Shown: one piece after another, positions 18,475-25,788 of the stretch
How positions within the stretch are numbered: the first letter of the stretch is position 1
How the letters are laid out: each line of letters begins with the position of its first letter
NCBI RefSeq assembly: GCF_000266885.1
Contig: NC_018020.1
Location: forward strand, 3,348,001 to 3,412,000
From: Turneriella parva DSM 21527
GTDB taxonomy: Bacteria > Spirochaetota > Leptospiria > Turneriellales > Turneriellaceae
Reading direction: 5' to 3'
DNA length: 64,000 nucleotides
Translations under genes and position numbers: made by a program
The notes under the pieces: model-generated
Told to the model about the DNA's origin: nothing
The model's database searches: none
The model's input: only the letters and a program-made list of their open reading frames with translations

Positions 18475-18885
18475 CTACAGGTCTTTGCTGTCGCGCTGCA
18501 TGATGGCAGCAACAGCCTGCAAAGTGCGGCTTCTGAGCAAGGTACTCGAAATACCCTGTGTGCGCGGCAGTATCGCCAGCCGTCTCTCGCTGATCTTGTT
18601 GGAGTTGTCGTGGCCATGCACCAAAAGGTCAATCTTGTGCTGGTCGAGAAATGACTCTTCAATCAGCCAGGGGCTGGGTACCACTTCGTCCACGTAACGC
18701 AGTGCCTCGAGCACCTCTTTGCGCTCTTCAAATCGTAGTTCGGGGTCGTATCCCTTCTTGGTACGAATTTCGTCGTCCGTTGTGAGGGCAACGACCACGT
18801 GTCCCAGTTCTTTCGCTTTTTTCAGCAGGCGCACGTGGCCATGGTGTATCAGTGTGGCCGACATATCGACCATGATGCGTTTCAT
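18475..18885 (-). CDS. cytidylyltransferase-like nucleotidyltransferase
   Basis: A 136-residue Rossmann-fold nucleotidyltransferase of the glycerol-3-phosphate cytidylyltransferase/TagD type. The N-terminal loop carries the HxGH motif (IHHGHVRLLKKAKELG), followed by the segment RFEERKEVLEALRYVDEVVPS typical of the family, a VHGHD strand, and ISSTLLRSR in the place of the ISTTxI motif. It would activate a small phosphorylated alcohol or sugar with CTP. The substrate cannot be read from the sequence: glycerol-3-phosphate, ethanolamine phosphate and sugar phosphates are all possible. It converges on ileS. Confidence 0.75.
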   Translation of the reverse strand: MKRIMVDMSATLIHHGHVRLLKKAKELGHVVVALTTDDEIRTKKGYDPELRFEERKEVLEALRYVDEVVPSPWLIEESFLDQHKIDLLVHGHDNSNKISERRLAILPRTQGISSTLLRSRTLQAVAAIMQRDSKDL

Positions 18886-18955
18886 GGTTTGTAGTTGAAG
18901 GTCGCAATGGCCAGTAAACCGATTTGGTTTGTAAAAATGCCTGTGGTAAATACGA

Positions 18956-18984
18956 TTGACAATCTGACCAATATGACCTAAACT
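18956..18984 (+). promoter_or_regulatory. promoter of the toxin-antitoxin-metG operon
   Basis: TTGACA (18956-18961) and TAAACT (18979-18984) are 17 bases apart. The expected start of transcription, seven bases after the -10, is the A of the antitoxin ATG, so the mRNA may be leaderless. The spacer has TGACC repeated (TGACCAATATGACC), a candidate operator for autoregulation. Confidence 0.6.
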
Positions 18985-18990
18985 GTCAGG

Positions 18991-19260
18991 ATGGCGAATT
19001 CAACTGCGGCGGTATCTGAATTCAAAGCACACTTAAGCGAATATTTGCGCCACGTGCAGAATGGCGACGAGATCACGATTCTCGACCATAAGCGGCCGAT
19101 TGCGAGAGTGGTACCAATAGAGAAGGAGTCATTGAGAGACCGGTTGGGAATTATTCCCGCCAAAAAGAAAAAGTTTCGCGATATCAGACCCAAAGGAATA
19201 AAGCTGGATATCGACCCGGCGCAATATGTCATTGAAGATCGCGAAGACCGTTTACCTTGA
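18991..19260 (+). CDS. Phd/YefM-family antitoxin
   Basis: An 89-residue antitoxin. Its N-terminal half matches the Phd/YefM fold, which binds DNA and represses its own promoter: AAVSEFKAHLSEYLRHVQNG is followed by EITILDHKRPIARVVPI. The C-terminal half, rich in lysine and acidic residues, is the part that usually wraps the toxin. It overlaps the PIN-domain toxin gene by 35 bases, the common arrangement for such pairs. No strong ribosome binding site precedes the ATG, in line with a leaderless start. Confidence 0.85.
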   Translation: MANSTAAVSEFKAHLSEYLRHVQNGDEITILDHKRPIARVVPIEKESLRDRLGIIPAKKKKFRDIRPKGIKLDIDPAQYVIEDREDRLP

Positions 19261-19663
19261 CGCGTCTTCAGCCCTGCGCTGGATTCTGAACACACCGGAT
19301 ACCACTGCCGGCTTTGGCGAATGGGATATCGCGGGTTCAAGTGTTCTTTTTGAGGTGGAATGCTGCCGAACGCTGGAGCGGCTGCTCAATGAGAGAAAAA
19401 TGACTCCGGAACAATACGCCGCCGCCGCCAGCCAGCTGCAGGACCTGTGGGATTCAATGGAAAAAATTCCCGTTAAAGAAGATGTAATTGCTCTGGCAAA
19501 ACAGCGTTTCGTTGCCCCGATGAAGACGCTGGACGCCCTCCATGCCGCGAGCGCCCAGCTTTGGAGCAGGGCGCTGGACAAAGAGGTCATGGTGATCTCA
19601 CATGACAAGAAATTGAACCTCATCGCTAAATCCCTCGGACTCAAAACATTGGAATCAAAATGA
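19226..19663 (+). CDS. VapC-type PIN-domain toxin
   Basis: A 145-residue PIN-domain ribonuclease. The acidic metal-binding residues are in place: Asp in VYLDASSAL (about residue 12), Glu in LFEVECCR (about 43), Asp in KTLDALHAAS (about 99) and Asp in VISHDKK (about 121). It forms a type II pair with the upstream Phd-like antitoxin. Its stop codon overlaps the start of metG (ATGA), so the toxin-antitoxin module is cotranscribed and probably translationally coupled with an essential gene. VapC enzymes studied in other bacteria cut initiator tRNA or rRNA; the target here is unknown. Confidence 0.85.
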   Translation: MSLKIAKTVYLDASSALRWILNTPDTTAGFGEWDIAGSSVLFEVECCRTLERLLNERKMTPEQYAAAASQLQDLWDSMEKIPVKEDVIALAKQRFVAPMKTLDALHAASAQLWSRALDKEVMVISHDKKLNLIAKSLGLKTLESK

Positions 19664-21285
19664 AACAGAAAATCTTTATCACCACCCCGATCTACTACGT
19701 GAATGCCCGGCCGCATATCGGCCATGCGTACACGACAATCGCCTGCGACACGTGGGCGCGTTACCAGCGCCTCGCCGGGAAAGAAGTGTTCTTTCTGACC
19801 GGCACCGACGAGCACGGGGACAAGATCGTCAAAGCTGCTGCAGCCGAGGGCAAAACTCCCGGGGCGTACTGCGACGAAATTTCGGGTGCGTTCAAATCAG
19901 CCTGGCAGAAGCTGGGGCTCACCCCCGACGACTTCATTCGCACCACCGAACCGCGCCACAAGGCAGTCGTGCAGCAGATTCTGCAGAAGATCTACGACGC
20001 GGGTGACATCTATGCCGGTGAGTACACCGGCAAATACTGCTTCGGCTGCGAGCGCTATCTCACAGACAAAGAGCTGAACGAGAAGGGCGAATGCGCCACC
20101 CACCTGGCCGTGCCGCAGGTCATTTCAGAGAAAAACTACTTCTTTCGGATGCAGAAGTACCTGCCCATCTGGAAGGCGGAGCTTCAACAAAACCCCTCTC
20201 ACGTGGAACCACAGGGCTTTCGAAACGAAGTTTTGGGCACTATAGATGAACTCATCAAGAACGGCGAAGATCTTTCGATCTCACGCCCCAAGACGCGTTT
20301 GGAGTGGGGAATCGAGATCCCGTTTGACAAAGATTATGTCACCTACGTTTGGTTCGATGCGCTGATCAACTATGTGACTGCTGCAGGATATCCAGTCCCC
20401 CTTCGACAAGCTCAGGGTGACAAAGACTCCGCGGTCGTCCTGAGCCCGTCGAAGGGCGCCGCGGGAAATTCATTCAATGAGCTGTGGGCTAACTCATACC
20501 ACATGATCGCCAAAGACATCGTGAAACCCCATGGTGTCTACTGGCCGACGATGCTCATCGCCGCGGGCATCCCGGTCTATAAGCGCCTCTCAGTGCACGG
20601 CTACTGGCTCGGCTTCGCCGACCAGAAGATGTCGAAAAGCCTGGGCAACGCGAAAGACCCGCTCGAGCTGGCGGGCAAGATCGGCAACGATGCGCTGCGT
20701 TTTTTTCTGATGCGCGAAATGAATTTCGGTTCTGACGCGCGCTTCTCTGAAGAGATCATGATCAACCGCCTCAACGCCAACCTCGCGAACGATCTCGGCA
20801 ACCTCGTGCAGCGCACGCTCTCAATGCTCAAAAAATACGAGTGCGGCCCAAACCCTGCCTCGGCGCCACATGCGAGCGCTGCGGGTATCGATGCCTCGCT
20901 AAAAACCTTGAAGGCGGATTACATAAAGTACTTCGAGAACTTCGAATTCCACAATGCAATCGAAGCGGTGTTCACGGTTATCCGCAGTCTCAACAAGGTC
21001 GTCGACGACTACAAACCCTGGTCGCTTGCAAAAGAGAACATGGCAGAGTGTGCGTTGCTGCTCAACACGCTGTTCAGGGCGATTAGTGTGGTACTCATCT
21101 ATCTAAAGCCGGTTCTACCTGAAAAGACCGAAGCGCTGTTGCCGCTCTTGGGTGTGACGACCGAACAAAGTTACCCTGAGTCTTTGGTTGAAGTGAAATT
21201 TCCAGAGCAGAAGCTCGATACCTGGCCTATGTTGTTTATGCGGATGGAGTTGGAGACGCCTCACCCCCCAACCCCCTCTGCTTAA
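19660..21285 (+). CDS. metG: methionyl-tRNA synthetase with repeat-derived insert and C-terminus
   Basis: Charges tRNA-Met, including initiator tRNA. HIGH appears as PHIGHAY near residue 19 and KMSKS as QKMSKSLGN near 325. A zinc-binding knuckle is visible at CFGCERYLTDKE...CATH. It is the short MetRS form, without the C-terminal EMAP/dimerisation domain (541 residues). About 20 residues near 246-266 (PLRQAQGDKDSAVVLSPSKG) are encoded by an inverted repeat and are foreign to the family. The last residues, PHPPTPSA, are encoded by another repeat that contains the stop codon. The start overlaps the toxin stop (ATGA). Confidence 0.95.
   Translation: MKQKIFITTPIYYVNARPHIGHAYTTIACDTWARYQRLAGKEVFFLTGTDEHGDKIVKAAAAEGKTPGAYCDEISGAFKSAWQKLGLTPDDFIRTTEPRHKAVVQQILQKIYDAGDIYAGEYTGKYCFGCERYLTDKELNEKGECATHLAVPQVISEKNYFFRMQKYLPIWKAELQQNPSHVEPQGFRNEVLGTIDELIKNGEDLSISRPKTRLEWGIEIPFDKDYVTYVWFDALINYVTAAGYPVPLRQAQGDKDSAVVLSPSKGAAGNSFNELWANSYHMIAKDIVKPHGVYWPTMLIAAGIPVYKRLSVHGYWLGFADQKMSKSLGNAKDPLELAGKIGNDALRFFLMREMNFGSDARFSEEIMINRLNANLANDLGNLVQRTLSMLKKYECGPNPASAPHASAAGIDASLKTLKADYIKYFENFEFHNAIEAVFTVIRSLNKVVDDYKPWSLAKENMAECALLLNTLFRAISVVLIYLKPVLPEKTEALLPLLGVTTEQSYPESLVEVKFPEQKLDTWPMLFMRMELETPHPPTPSA
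20397..20457. repeat. inverted repeat inserted in metG
   Basis: Arms CCCTTCGACAAGCTCAGG (20398-20415) and CCTGAGCCCGTCGAAGGG (20439-20456) pair at 16 of 18 positions. This CTTCGAC..GCTCAG type of repeat is widespread between genes in many bacteria. Here it lies in frame, and a half copy recurs at 62531-62546. Confidence 0.85.
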
Positions 21286-21319
21286 GGAGAGGGGGAGGAG
21301 CGAAGCGGAGGGGGTGAGG
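21259..21319. repeat. palindromic repeat spanning the metG stop, abutting bfr
   Basis: Outer arms CCTCACCCCC (21259-21268) and GGGGGTGAGG (21310-21319), with inner arms CCCCCTCT (21272-21279) and AGAGGGGG (21288-21295). The metG stop lies in the inner loop and bfr ends at the next base, so the element fills the convergent gap and may stop transcripts from both sides. Confidence 0.8.
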
Positions 21320-21796
21320 TTACTCCGCAGCCGGAGTTTGCAATTGCACGTAATTCTGCAGGCCCATGCGTTCGATCAGGCCCAGCTGGGTTTCGATGAA
21401 GTCGACATGGCCTTCTTCTGATTCGAGAATGTCGGCGAAAACCTTGCGCGTGACGTAGTCATTGACCGTCTCGCAATACGAAATAGCTGCTTTCAGCTGC
21501 GGCAACACATCGAGCTCGAGCGCGAGGTCGGCTTTGAGTATTTCTTCAACTGTTTCGCCGATGCGCAGTCGCCCGAGGTCTTGCAGGTTGGGCAGGCCTT
21601 CGAGAAACAGAATGCGCTCGATAATTGTGTCTGCGTGCTTCATCTCGTCGATCGATTCTTTGTGCTCGTAAGAGGCTAGTTTTTCCATGCCCCAGTTCTT
21701 GAGAATCTTGGCATGTAGAAAATACTGATTAATGGCAGTGAGTTCGTTCTTTAAATGGGAGTTCAGCAGTTCGATGACCTTTTTGTCGCCTTTCAT
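21320..21796 (-). CDS. bfr: bacterioferritin
   Basis: Iron-storage protein of 158 residues forming a four-helix bundle. The start [26 protein letters not shown] is typical. Ferroxidase ligands are present: Glu in NELTAINQY (about residue 18), the E..H pair in [19 protein letters not shown] (about 51-54), Glu94, and [11 protein letters not shown] (about 127-130). Met in [14 protein letters not shown] corresponds to the haem-binding methionine region. The frame extends far upstream, but the ATG at 21794-21796 has GAGG about eight bases before it and gives the family start. It is convergent with metG. Confidence 0.93.
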   Translation of the reverse strand: MKGDKKVIELLNSHLKNELTAINQYFLHAKILKNWGMEKLASYEHKESIDEMKHADTIIERILFLEGLPNLQDLGRLRIGETVEEILKADLALELDVLPQLKAAISYCETVNDYVTRKVFADILESEEGHVDFIETQLGLIERMGLQNYVQLQTPAAE

Positions 21797-21886
21797 GCTG
21801 CTAACCTCAGAAGCGTTGCGGCCCTGAACAGAAAAAAGTGGATTCTGCCCCCGCATCTGCGACTGAGAATTGCCTTCAAATAACGA

Positions 21887-21944
21887 GGCTGCGCGGCAGG
21901 TCGCAAAACGACGAATTTCAAATAAAGCGACCTGTCGCGCAGCC
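21887..21944. repeat. long inverted repeat upstream of bfr
   Basis: Arms GGCTGCGCGGCAGGTCGC (21887-21904) and GCGACCTGTCGCGCAGCC (21927-21944) pair at 17 of 18 positions around a 22-base AT-rich loop. It lies between the divergent bfr and the gene at 21998 and could be an intergenic repeat or a regulatory site. Confidence 0.65.
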
Positions 21945-21997
21945 CGAGGGGCGAAAAAGGTATCAAAGAAACGACATAACTCCACGATAATTAGAAG

Positions 21998-22666
21998 GTG
22001 GAGTACATAGCATTCTTGTTTCTCGGAATCGGCGTATTGCTGGTCGCCGCCGGCATCATGTTGCAGGCGAACGAAAGGCAGCGCGGCAGCCTGTCGCCCC
22101 TCGAGGCCTACGCCCGGCCGACAGAATCTACGGCGCCAGAACGCATGAGCATGCTGAAAACCACGCTGACCTCGCAAGACCTGGCGCCCAAAGTGGCCTC
22201 GACAGTAGTCTCACACGCAGCACCGGTTCAGCAGACGGTGCCCGGGCCGTTTCAGTTTGTGCAGGATGCACCCGCAGAGCCCACCTCGCCACCAACCCCT
22301 TCAGTCGCGGTGAGCGTCGGCAAAGCCAACCCAAGGCTTTTTGAAAAGTTCGCATATCTTTATCTGGATTCGAGTGCACGCAATATTTATGACGGAACCG
22401 GTTCGGTTGCATCGTTTGATCTCAGCGAAGTGAATGGCATTCGCCGCTTCGGCCGGGGAGTGTTTTCGTATGATGGTTTTGGCTTCTATTTTGACCACAA
22501 CAGCGGGCAGGAGAGATTTCCATTACAAAACCTGAAGACTATCGGATTTTACCCCAACTGTATTGCTTTGACGTTTCGCACGAATCAGCCCGTTGCTTTA
22601 CTGTTCATGGAAGAAACAGAAAGCATCCGTAAGGTACTGGAAACTTTCAGAACCGAGGTTGGTTAA
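21998..22666 (+). CDS. unknown single-pass membrane protein
   Basis: I do not recognise this 222-residue protein. It begins with one transmembrane helix (about residues 3-24, [18 protein letters not shown]), followed by a proline- and alanine-rich linker to about residue 105, then a globular C-terminal domain of about 115 residues rich in aromatic residues ([45 protein letters not shown]). The end resembles small PH-like domains in its strand pattern, but this is only an impression. The start is a GTG at 21998. A TPR-like membrane protein gene follows 30 bases later and may share its transcript. Confidence 0.65.
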   Translation: MEYIAFLFLGIGVLLVAAGIMLQANERQRGSLSPLEAYARPTESTAPERMSMLKTTLTSQDLAPKVASTVVSHAAPVQQTVPGPFQFVQDAPAEPTSPPTPSVAVSVGKANPRLFEKFAYLYLDSSARNIYDGTGSVASFDLSEVNGIRRFGRGVFSYDGFGFYFDHNSGQERFPLQNLKTIGFYPNCIALTFRTNQPVALLFMEETESIRKVLETFRTEVG

Positions 22667-22696
22667 AAACCGCCCGTTAGGGCGTTTCATCAGAGC

Positions 22697-23728
22697 ATGC
22701 GGTCTTATGATTTCAGCGCGCACAATAAAACTGTAAAACGGGATAAAAGCCGTTACTTCAGCTATGCTTTTATTATCTTGCTTGTTGCTGCGCTGGCAGC
22801 GTTTATCTACTATGTCGTTCTGAACTCCCCCCGTATTCTTTATTACTTCAGGGAAAACAAGTATTCAGAAATTGAGCGGCTGCACGCTCAGGCGATTGAG
22901 GCGCTGCCGGTGAGCGTCAAAAAGGCAAAAGACACCCTGACGCAGGGCGATGTGGCAGATTTTCTGGATCTTTCGCGGTCGTTGCAGAAAGACCACCGCG
23001 AAGACCCGATTCTGCATTTTCACGAGGCGACGCTCCTGGACGAGATTCTGCGCCGCCAGATTGCAGAGCAGAACCAGGCTTTACTTGCGCTGCTGTTTCG
23101 GGATTTTATCGGCAGACCGCAGTTTTCGGCAGCGTTCGACCAGGAAATCTGGCAGCGCGCGCTATTGACGGGCCGGCGGGCGCGGGCACTGGGTTTACCC
23201 GAAGTACTCTCGCAAAAACTCGCAGAAGCTGAAGTCGACGTCTATCTTCTGGGCGGCAAACCGTGGTGGGAAAGCGCGCAACAGCTGGTGCAGCCGAATT
23301 CACCGGCGAAAAAGCTGCCAGCCTGGCACCTGATGCAGGCAGGCCTTAACCGGGAAACTCCTGATTTTGAGCTGATCAAGACGGCGTATGGTGCGAGCCT
23401 CGCTACCTTTGCCAAGGGCGTCTATTATACGCGCTCCGGCAATTCGCCCCTCGGCATTTCAAGTTTTCGCGACCTGGCCAAGAGCGAAACTGATGCGTTC
23501 GCGCGCGATCATGCACTTTATGCGCTGGCTCACCTCAGTGCCCGCGATAAGCGCATTCGCGACCAGCTTTCATACCTCAGGCAGATTCGCTTCGCTGAAT
23601 TTGCGCCCGAATACCCGCACTTTGTGGGGGAATACAATTATCTGCTGCGCTTCTTGGGTTCCAAGTCAGAGGCCGACCAGATGATGAAGGCGTGGGAAGA
23701 CCTGAAGGCGTCGGCGCCAAAAAATTAA
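22697..23728 (+). CDS. unknown membrane-anchored helical-repeat protein
   Basis: A 343-residue protein with a basic cytoplasmic N-terminus, one transmembrane helix (about 20-42, AFIILLVAALAAFIYYVV), and a long, helix-rich extracytoplasmic part with TPR-like spacing (SEIERLHAQAIEAL, DPILHFHEATLLDEIL, AFARDHALYALAHLSARD). No catalytic motif is visible. Such anchored solenoids usually mediate protein contacts in the envelope. It lies between two other uncharacterised membrane-protein genes in the same direction. The function is unknown. Confidence 0.65.
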   Translation: MRSYDFSAHNKTVKRDKSRYFSYAFIILLVAALAAFIYYVVLNSPRILYYFRENKYSEIERLHAQAIEALPVSVKKAKDTLTQGDVADFLDLSRSLQKDHREDPILHFHEATLLDEILRRQIAEQNQALLALLFRDFIGRPQFSAAFDQEIWQRALLTGRRARALGLPEVLSQKLAEAEVDVYLLGGKPWWESAQQLVQPNSPAKKLPAWHLMQAGLNRETPDFELIKTAYGASLATFAKGVYYTRSGNSPLGISSFRDLAKSETDAFARDHALYALAHLSARDKRIRDQLSYLRQIRFAEFAPEYPHFVGEYNYLLRFLGSKSEADQMMKAWEDLKASAPKN

Positions 23729-23815
23729 CGAAATCCTTCGTACAAAACCTGGCATCAGCTGAGCCAACCCGGGCAAATTCAGTTGACCGACGCCGCGCCA
23801 CCTGCTGACTGGGGT

Positions 23816-24553
23816 ATGGATATTCTTTCGAATCCTTATCTGAACGTGCTCTTTAATGCGCTCATCAGCGGCGGGGCGTTTCTCTGTTTTGTGCTGGGGC
23901 TCGCGACGCTGGCGCTGAAATATCCGCGGCGCTCAGTGCCCTACCTGACGCTGCTCTGCTTCGTGATGGGTGTCACGCAGCTCTATGCATGGTTTAACCT
24001 CAATACAATATTCTTCAAAGTGCAGTGGGTGAACTATATTTTCGTAGGGGCAAACTTTCTGATTGGCCCGGGGGTTTACTATTTTTACAAAGCCACCGGT
24101 GATGAAAAATTTCAGGCTAACCGGCGCACGCAACTCGCGTTTCTGCCGGGATTATTCGTGCTGATTCTGATTCCCCTCATCAACCTCGTTGCGCCTCAGG
24201 TTATGCCGCGCGATCCGCGCCAGTTCTTCTATATCGGTGAACCGAGCTTTATCGATGTGATCTTCAGCGTCGCGATGATACACAACGCCGCCTATTATGT
24301 GAAGCTTTTCATGGAAACGCGTCCGGTCATTGCCGCCAACAGCGAGATGAAGAAGAACGGGGGATTAACCGCGTTTCTAATGTTCTTCGGTATCATAACC
24401 TTCATCAACTTATATGGACTCATCGCCTATGCGACGCGCGATATTCGCCATTTTTATGCAGATTCGTGTATTATCACGCTGCTGATCGTGGCGTTCTTGA
24501 TCTTTTCTCTGAGATATCCGCAGTATTTTCTGCGTGTAAAACCTGAAAGCTGA
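23816..24553 (+). CDS. unknown seven-helix-type integral membrane protein
   Basis: About 245 residues, almost entirely hydrophobic, with around seven transmembrane helices starting near residue 12 and ending with a short tail (SLRYPQYFLRVKPES). The layout resembles the membrane half of proteins in which such a domain is fused to an AraC-type or other cytoplasmic output module, but the output module is absent here. The adjacent gene, 11 bases downstream, is a membrane-bound adenylate cyclase, so the two could act together as sensor and effector; this is inferred from order only. A TTG at 23783 is an alternative start. Confidence 0.65.
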   Translation: MDILSNPYLNVLFNALISGGAFLCFVLGLATLALKYPRRSVPYLTLLCFVMGVTQLYAWFNLNTIFFKVQWVNYIFVGANFLIGPGVYYFYKATGDEKFQANRRTQLAFLPGLFVLILIPLINLVAPQVMPRDPRQFFYIGEPSFIDVIFSVAMIHNAAYYVKLFMETRPVIAANSEMKKNGGLTAFLMFFGIITFINLYGLIAYATRDIRHFYADSCIITLLIVAFLIFSLRYPQYFLRVKPES

Positions 24554-24564
24554 GGCCGGTTGTT

Positions 24565-25788
24565 ATGGCGTCAGTTCTGAATTTCTTCAGGCGCCAGCTT
24601 ACCGCATATCGTAATCTTGGGGTCGAGCCAGGTATGGCTGACTTTGAGAAGCGCTCGCATTATATATTCAACTTTATGCTCGCGCTGACGCTCGCGATTA
24701 CAGTAGTCTACGCGACGATCCCATACTTTGTTCTGAATATCACGCACGTGGGGCTGAACCATGTGATCAATGGCTCGCTCTTTATCGGCTATGCGTTTTG
24801 TGTCGCTCTGGTCTATTTCCGCAAACCACTGGCATCGCGCCTCATCTTTACGACACTCGTGCAGGGACATATCTTCGTGTTTACGCTGCTCTTAGGCTGG
24901 CAGATTGGCAACTATCTGTTTTATCTTGCATTGCCGGCGTTGCCCTATGTGCTGTTCCATAAAAGCCGTTTCGGCATTGCCTATGCCTTCTTAACGGGCA
25001 TTCTCGGGTTCGGCGCGAGTTTTGCCGTGAAAAAATACAATCTCCAGTTCGTCGCGGTGACGCCTGCAATGTACGATGGACTGTTTCTGATCGCCTTTGC
25101 TTCGAGTTTTAGTGTTGTCTTTATGGTTGTGCGGCTTTTCTTCAAATTGTCACGCGAAACTGAAATTCGGCTGCAGCATGAGAAACGCCGCTCTGAAAGG
25201 CTGTTGCTGAATATTCTGCCAGCAGAAATCGCCGAGCGTCTGCAGAACGGAGAAAACACGATCGCCGACCATTACCCCAAAGTCTATGTATTGTTCGCCG
25301 ATATTGTGGGCTTTACGCAGCTCTCGTCGCAGACCACGCCTGATGAAGTCGTGCGACGGCTGAACGAAGTCTTTTCACTGATTGATATTCTGGTCGAAAA
25401 ATACGACGTCGAGAAGATAAAAACCATTGGCGACGCATACATGGTAGTCGCGGGAATTCCCAAAAGCCGCCATGACGACGCCGGGCGTATACTAGGTTTT
25501 GCCAAAGAGATGCTTGAAATGGTGAAGACCATGAATGCGCTCGAATTGCGCATTGGCATCGATGTCGGCGAAGCAACGGCTGGCGTCATCGGTACCAAAA
25601 AGTTTATTTTTGATCTTTGGGGTGATACGGTCAACACCGCCAGCCGCATGGAAAGCCATGGCGAACCGGGCAAGATTCACGTCACTGAGCGGGTGGTTGC
25701 GGGGCTTGGTGGAGAATTTGCCATAGAAGAGCGCGGCAAGATAATCATTAAGGGCAAGGGCGAGATGAAGACGTTTTTTGTGAGGTGA
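24565..25788 (+). CDS. membrane-bound class III adenylate cyclase
   Basis: A 407-residue cyclase with about six transmembrane helices (residues 33-195), a short coiled-coil linker (ETEIRLQHEKRRSERLLLNILP, known in other membrane-bound cyclases), and a catalytic domain from about residue 240. Metal ligands lie in LFADIVGFTQL and IGDAYMVVAG. The lysine in KIKTIGDAY and the aspartate in FDLWGDTVNTASRME match the adenine-selecting pair, so ATP is the likely substrate. It is the second cyclase in this window and differs in sensor type from the one at 2473. Its stop is adjacent to the 3' end of the opposing barrel gene. Confidence 0.9.
   Translation: MASVLNFFRRQLTAYRNLGVEPGMADFEKRSHYIFNFMLALTLAITVVYATIPYFVLNITHVGLNHVINGSLFIGYAFCVALVYFRKPLASRLIFTTLVQGHIFVFTLLLGWQIGNYLFYLALPALPYVLFHKSRFGIAYAFLTGILGFGASFAVKKYNLQFVAVTPAMYDGLFLIAFASSFSVVFMVVRLFFKLSRETEIRLQHEKRRSERLLLNILPAEIAERLQNGENTIADHYPKVYVLFADIVGFTQLSSQTTPDEVVRRLNEVFSLIDILVEKYDVEKIKTIGDAYMVVAGIPKSRHDDAGRILGFAKEMLEMVKTMNALELRIGIDVGEATAGVIGTKKFIFDLWGDTVNTASRMESHGEPGKIHVTERVVAGLGGEFAIEERGKIIIKGKGEMKTFFVR

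Noticed and set aside
21797-22177. Long N-terminal extension of bacterioferritin
   Set aside because: It has no family similarity and crosses the inverted repeat at 21887-21944; the internal ATG with GAGG is the normal start.
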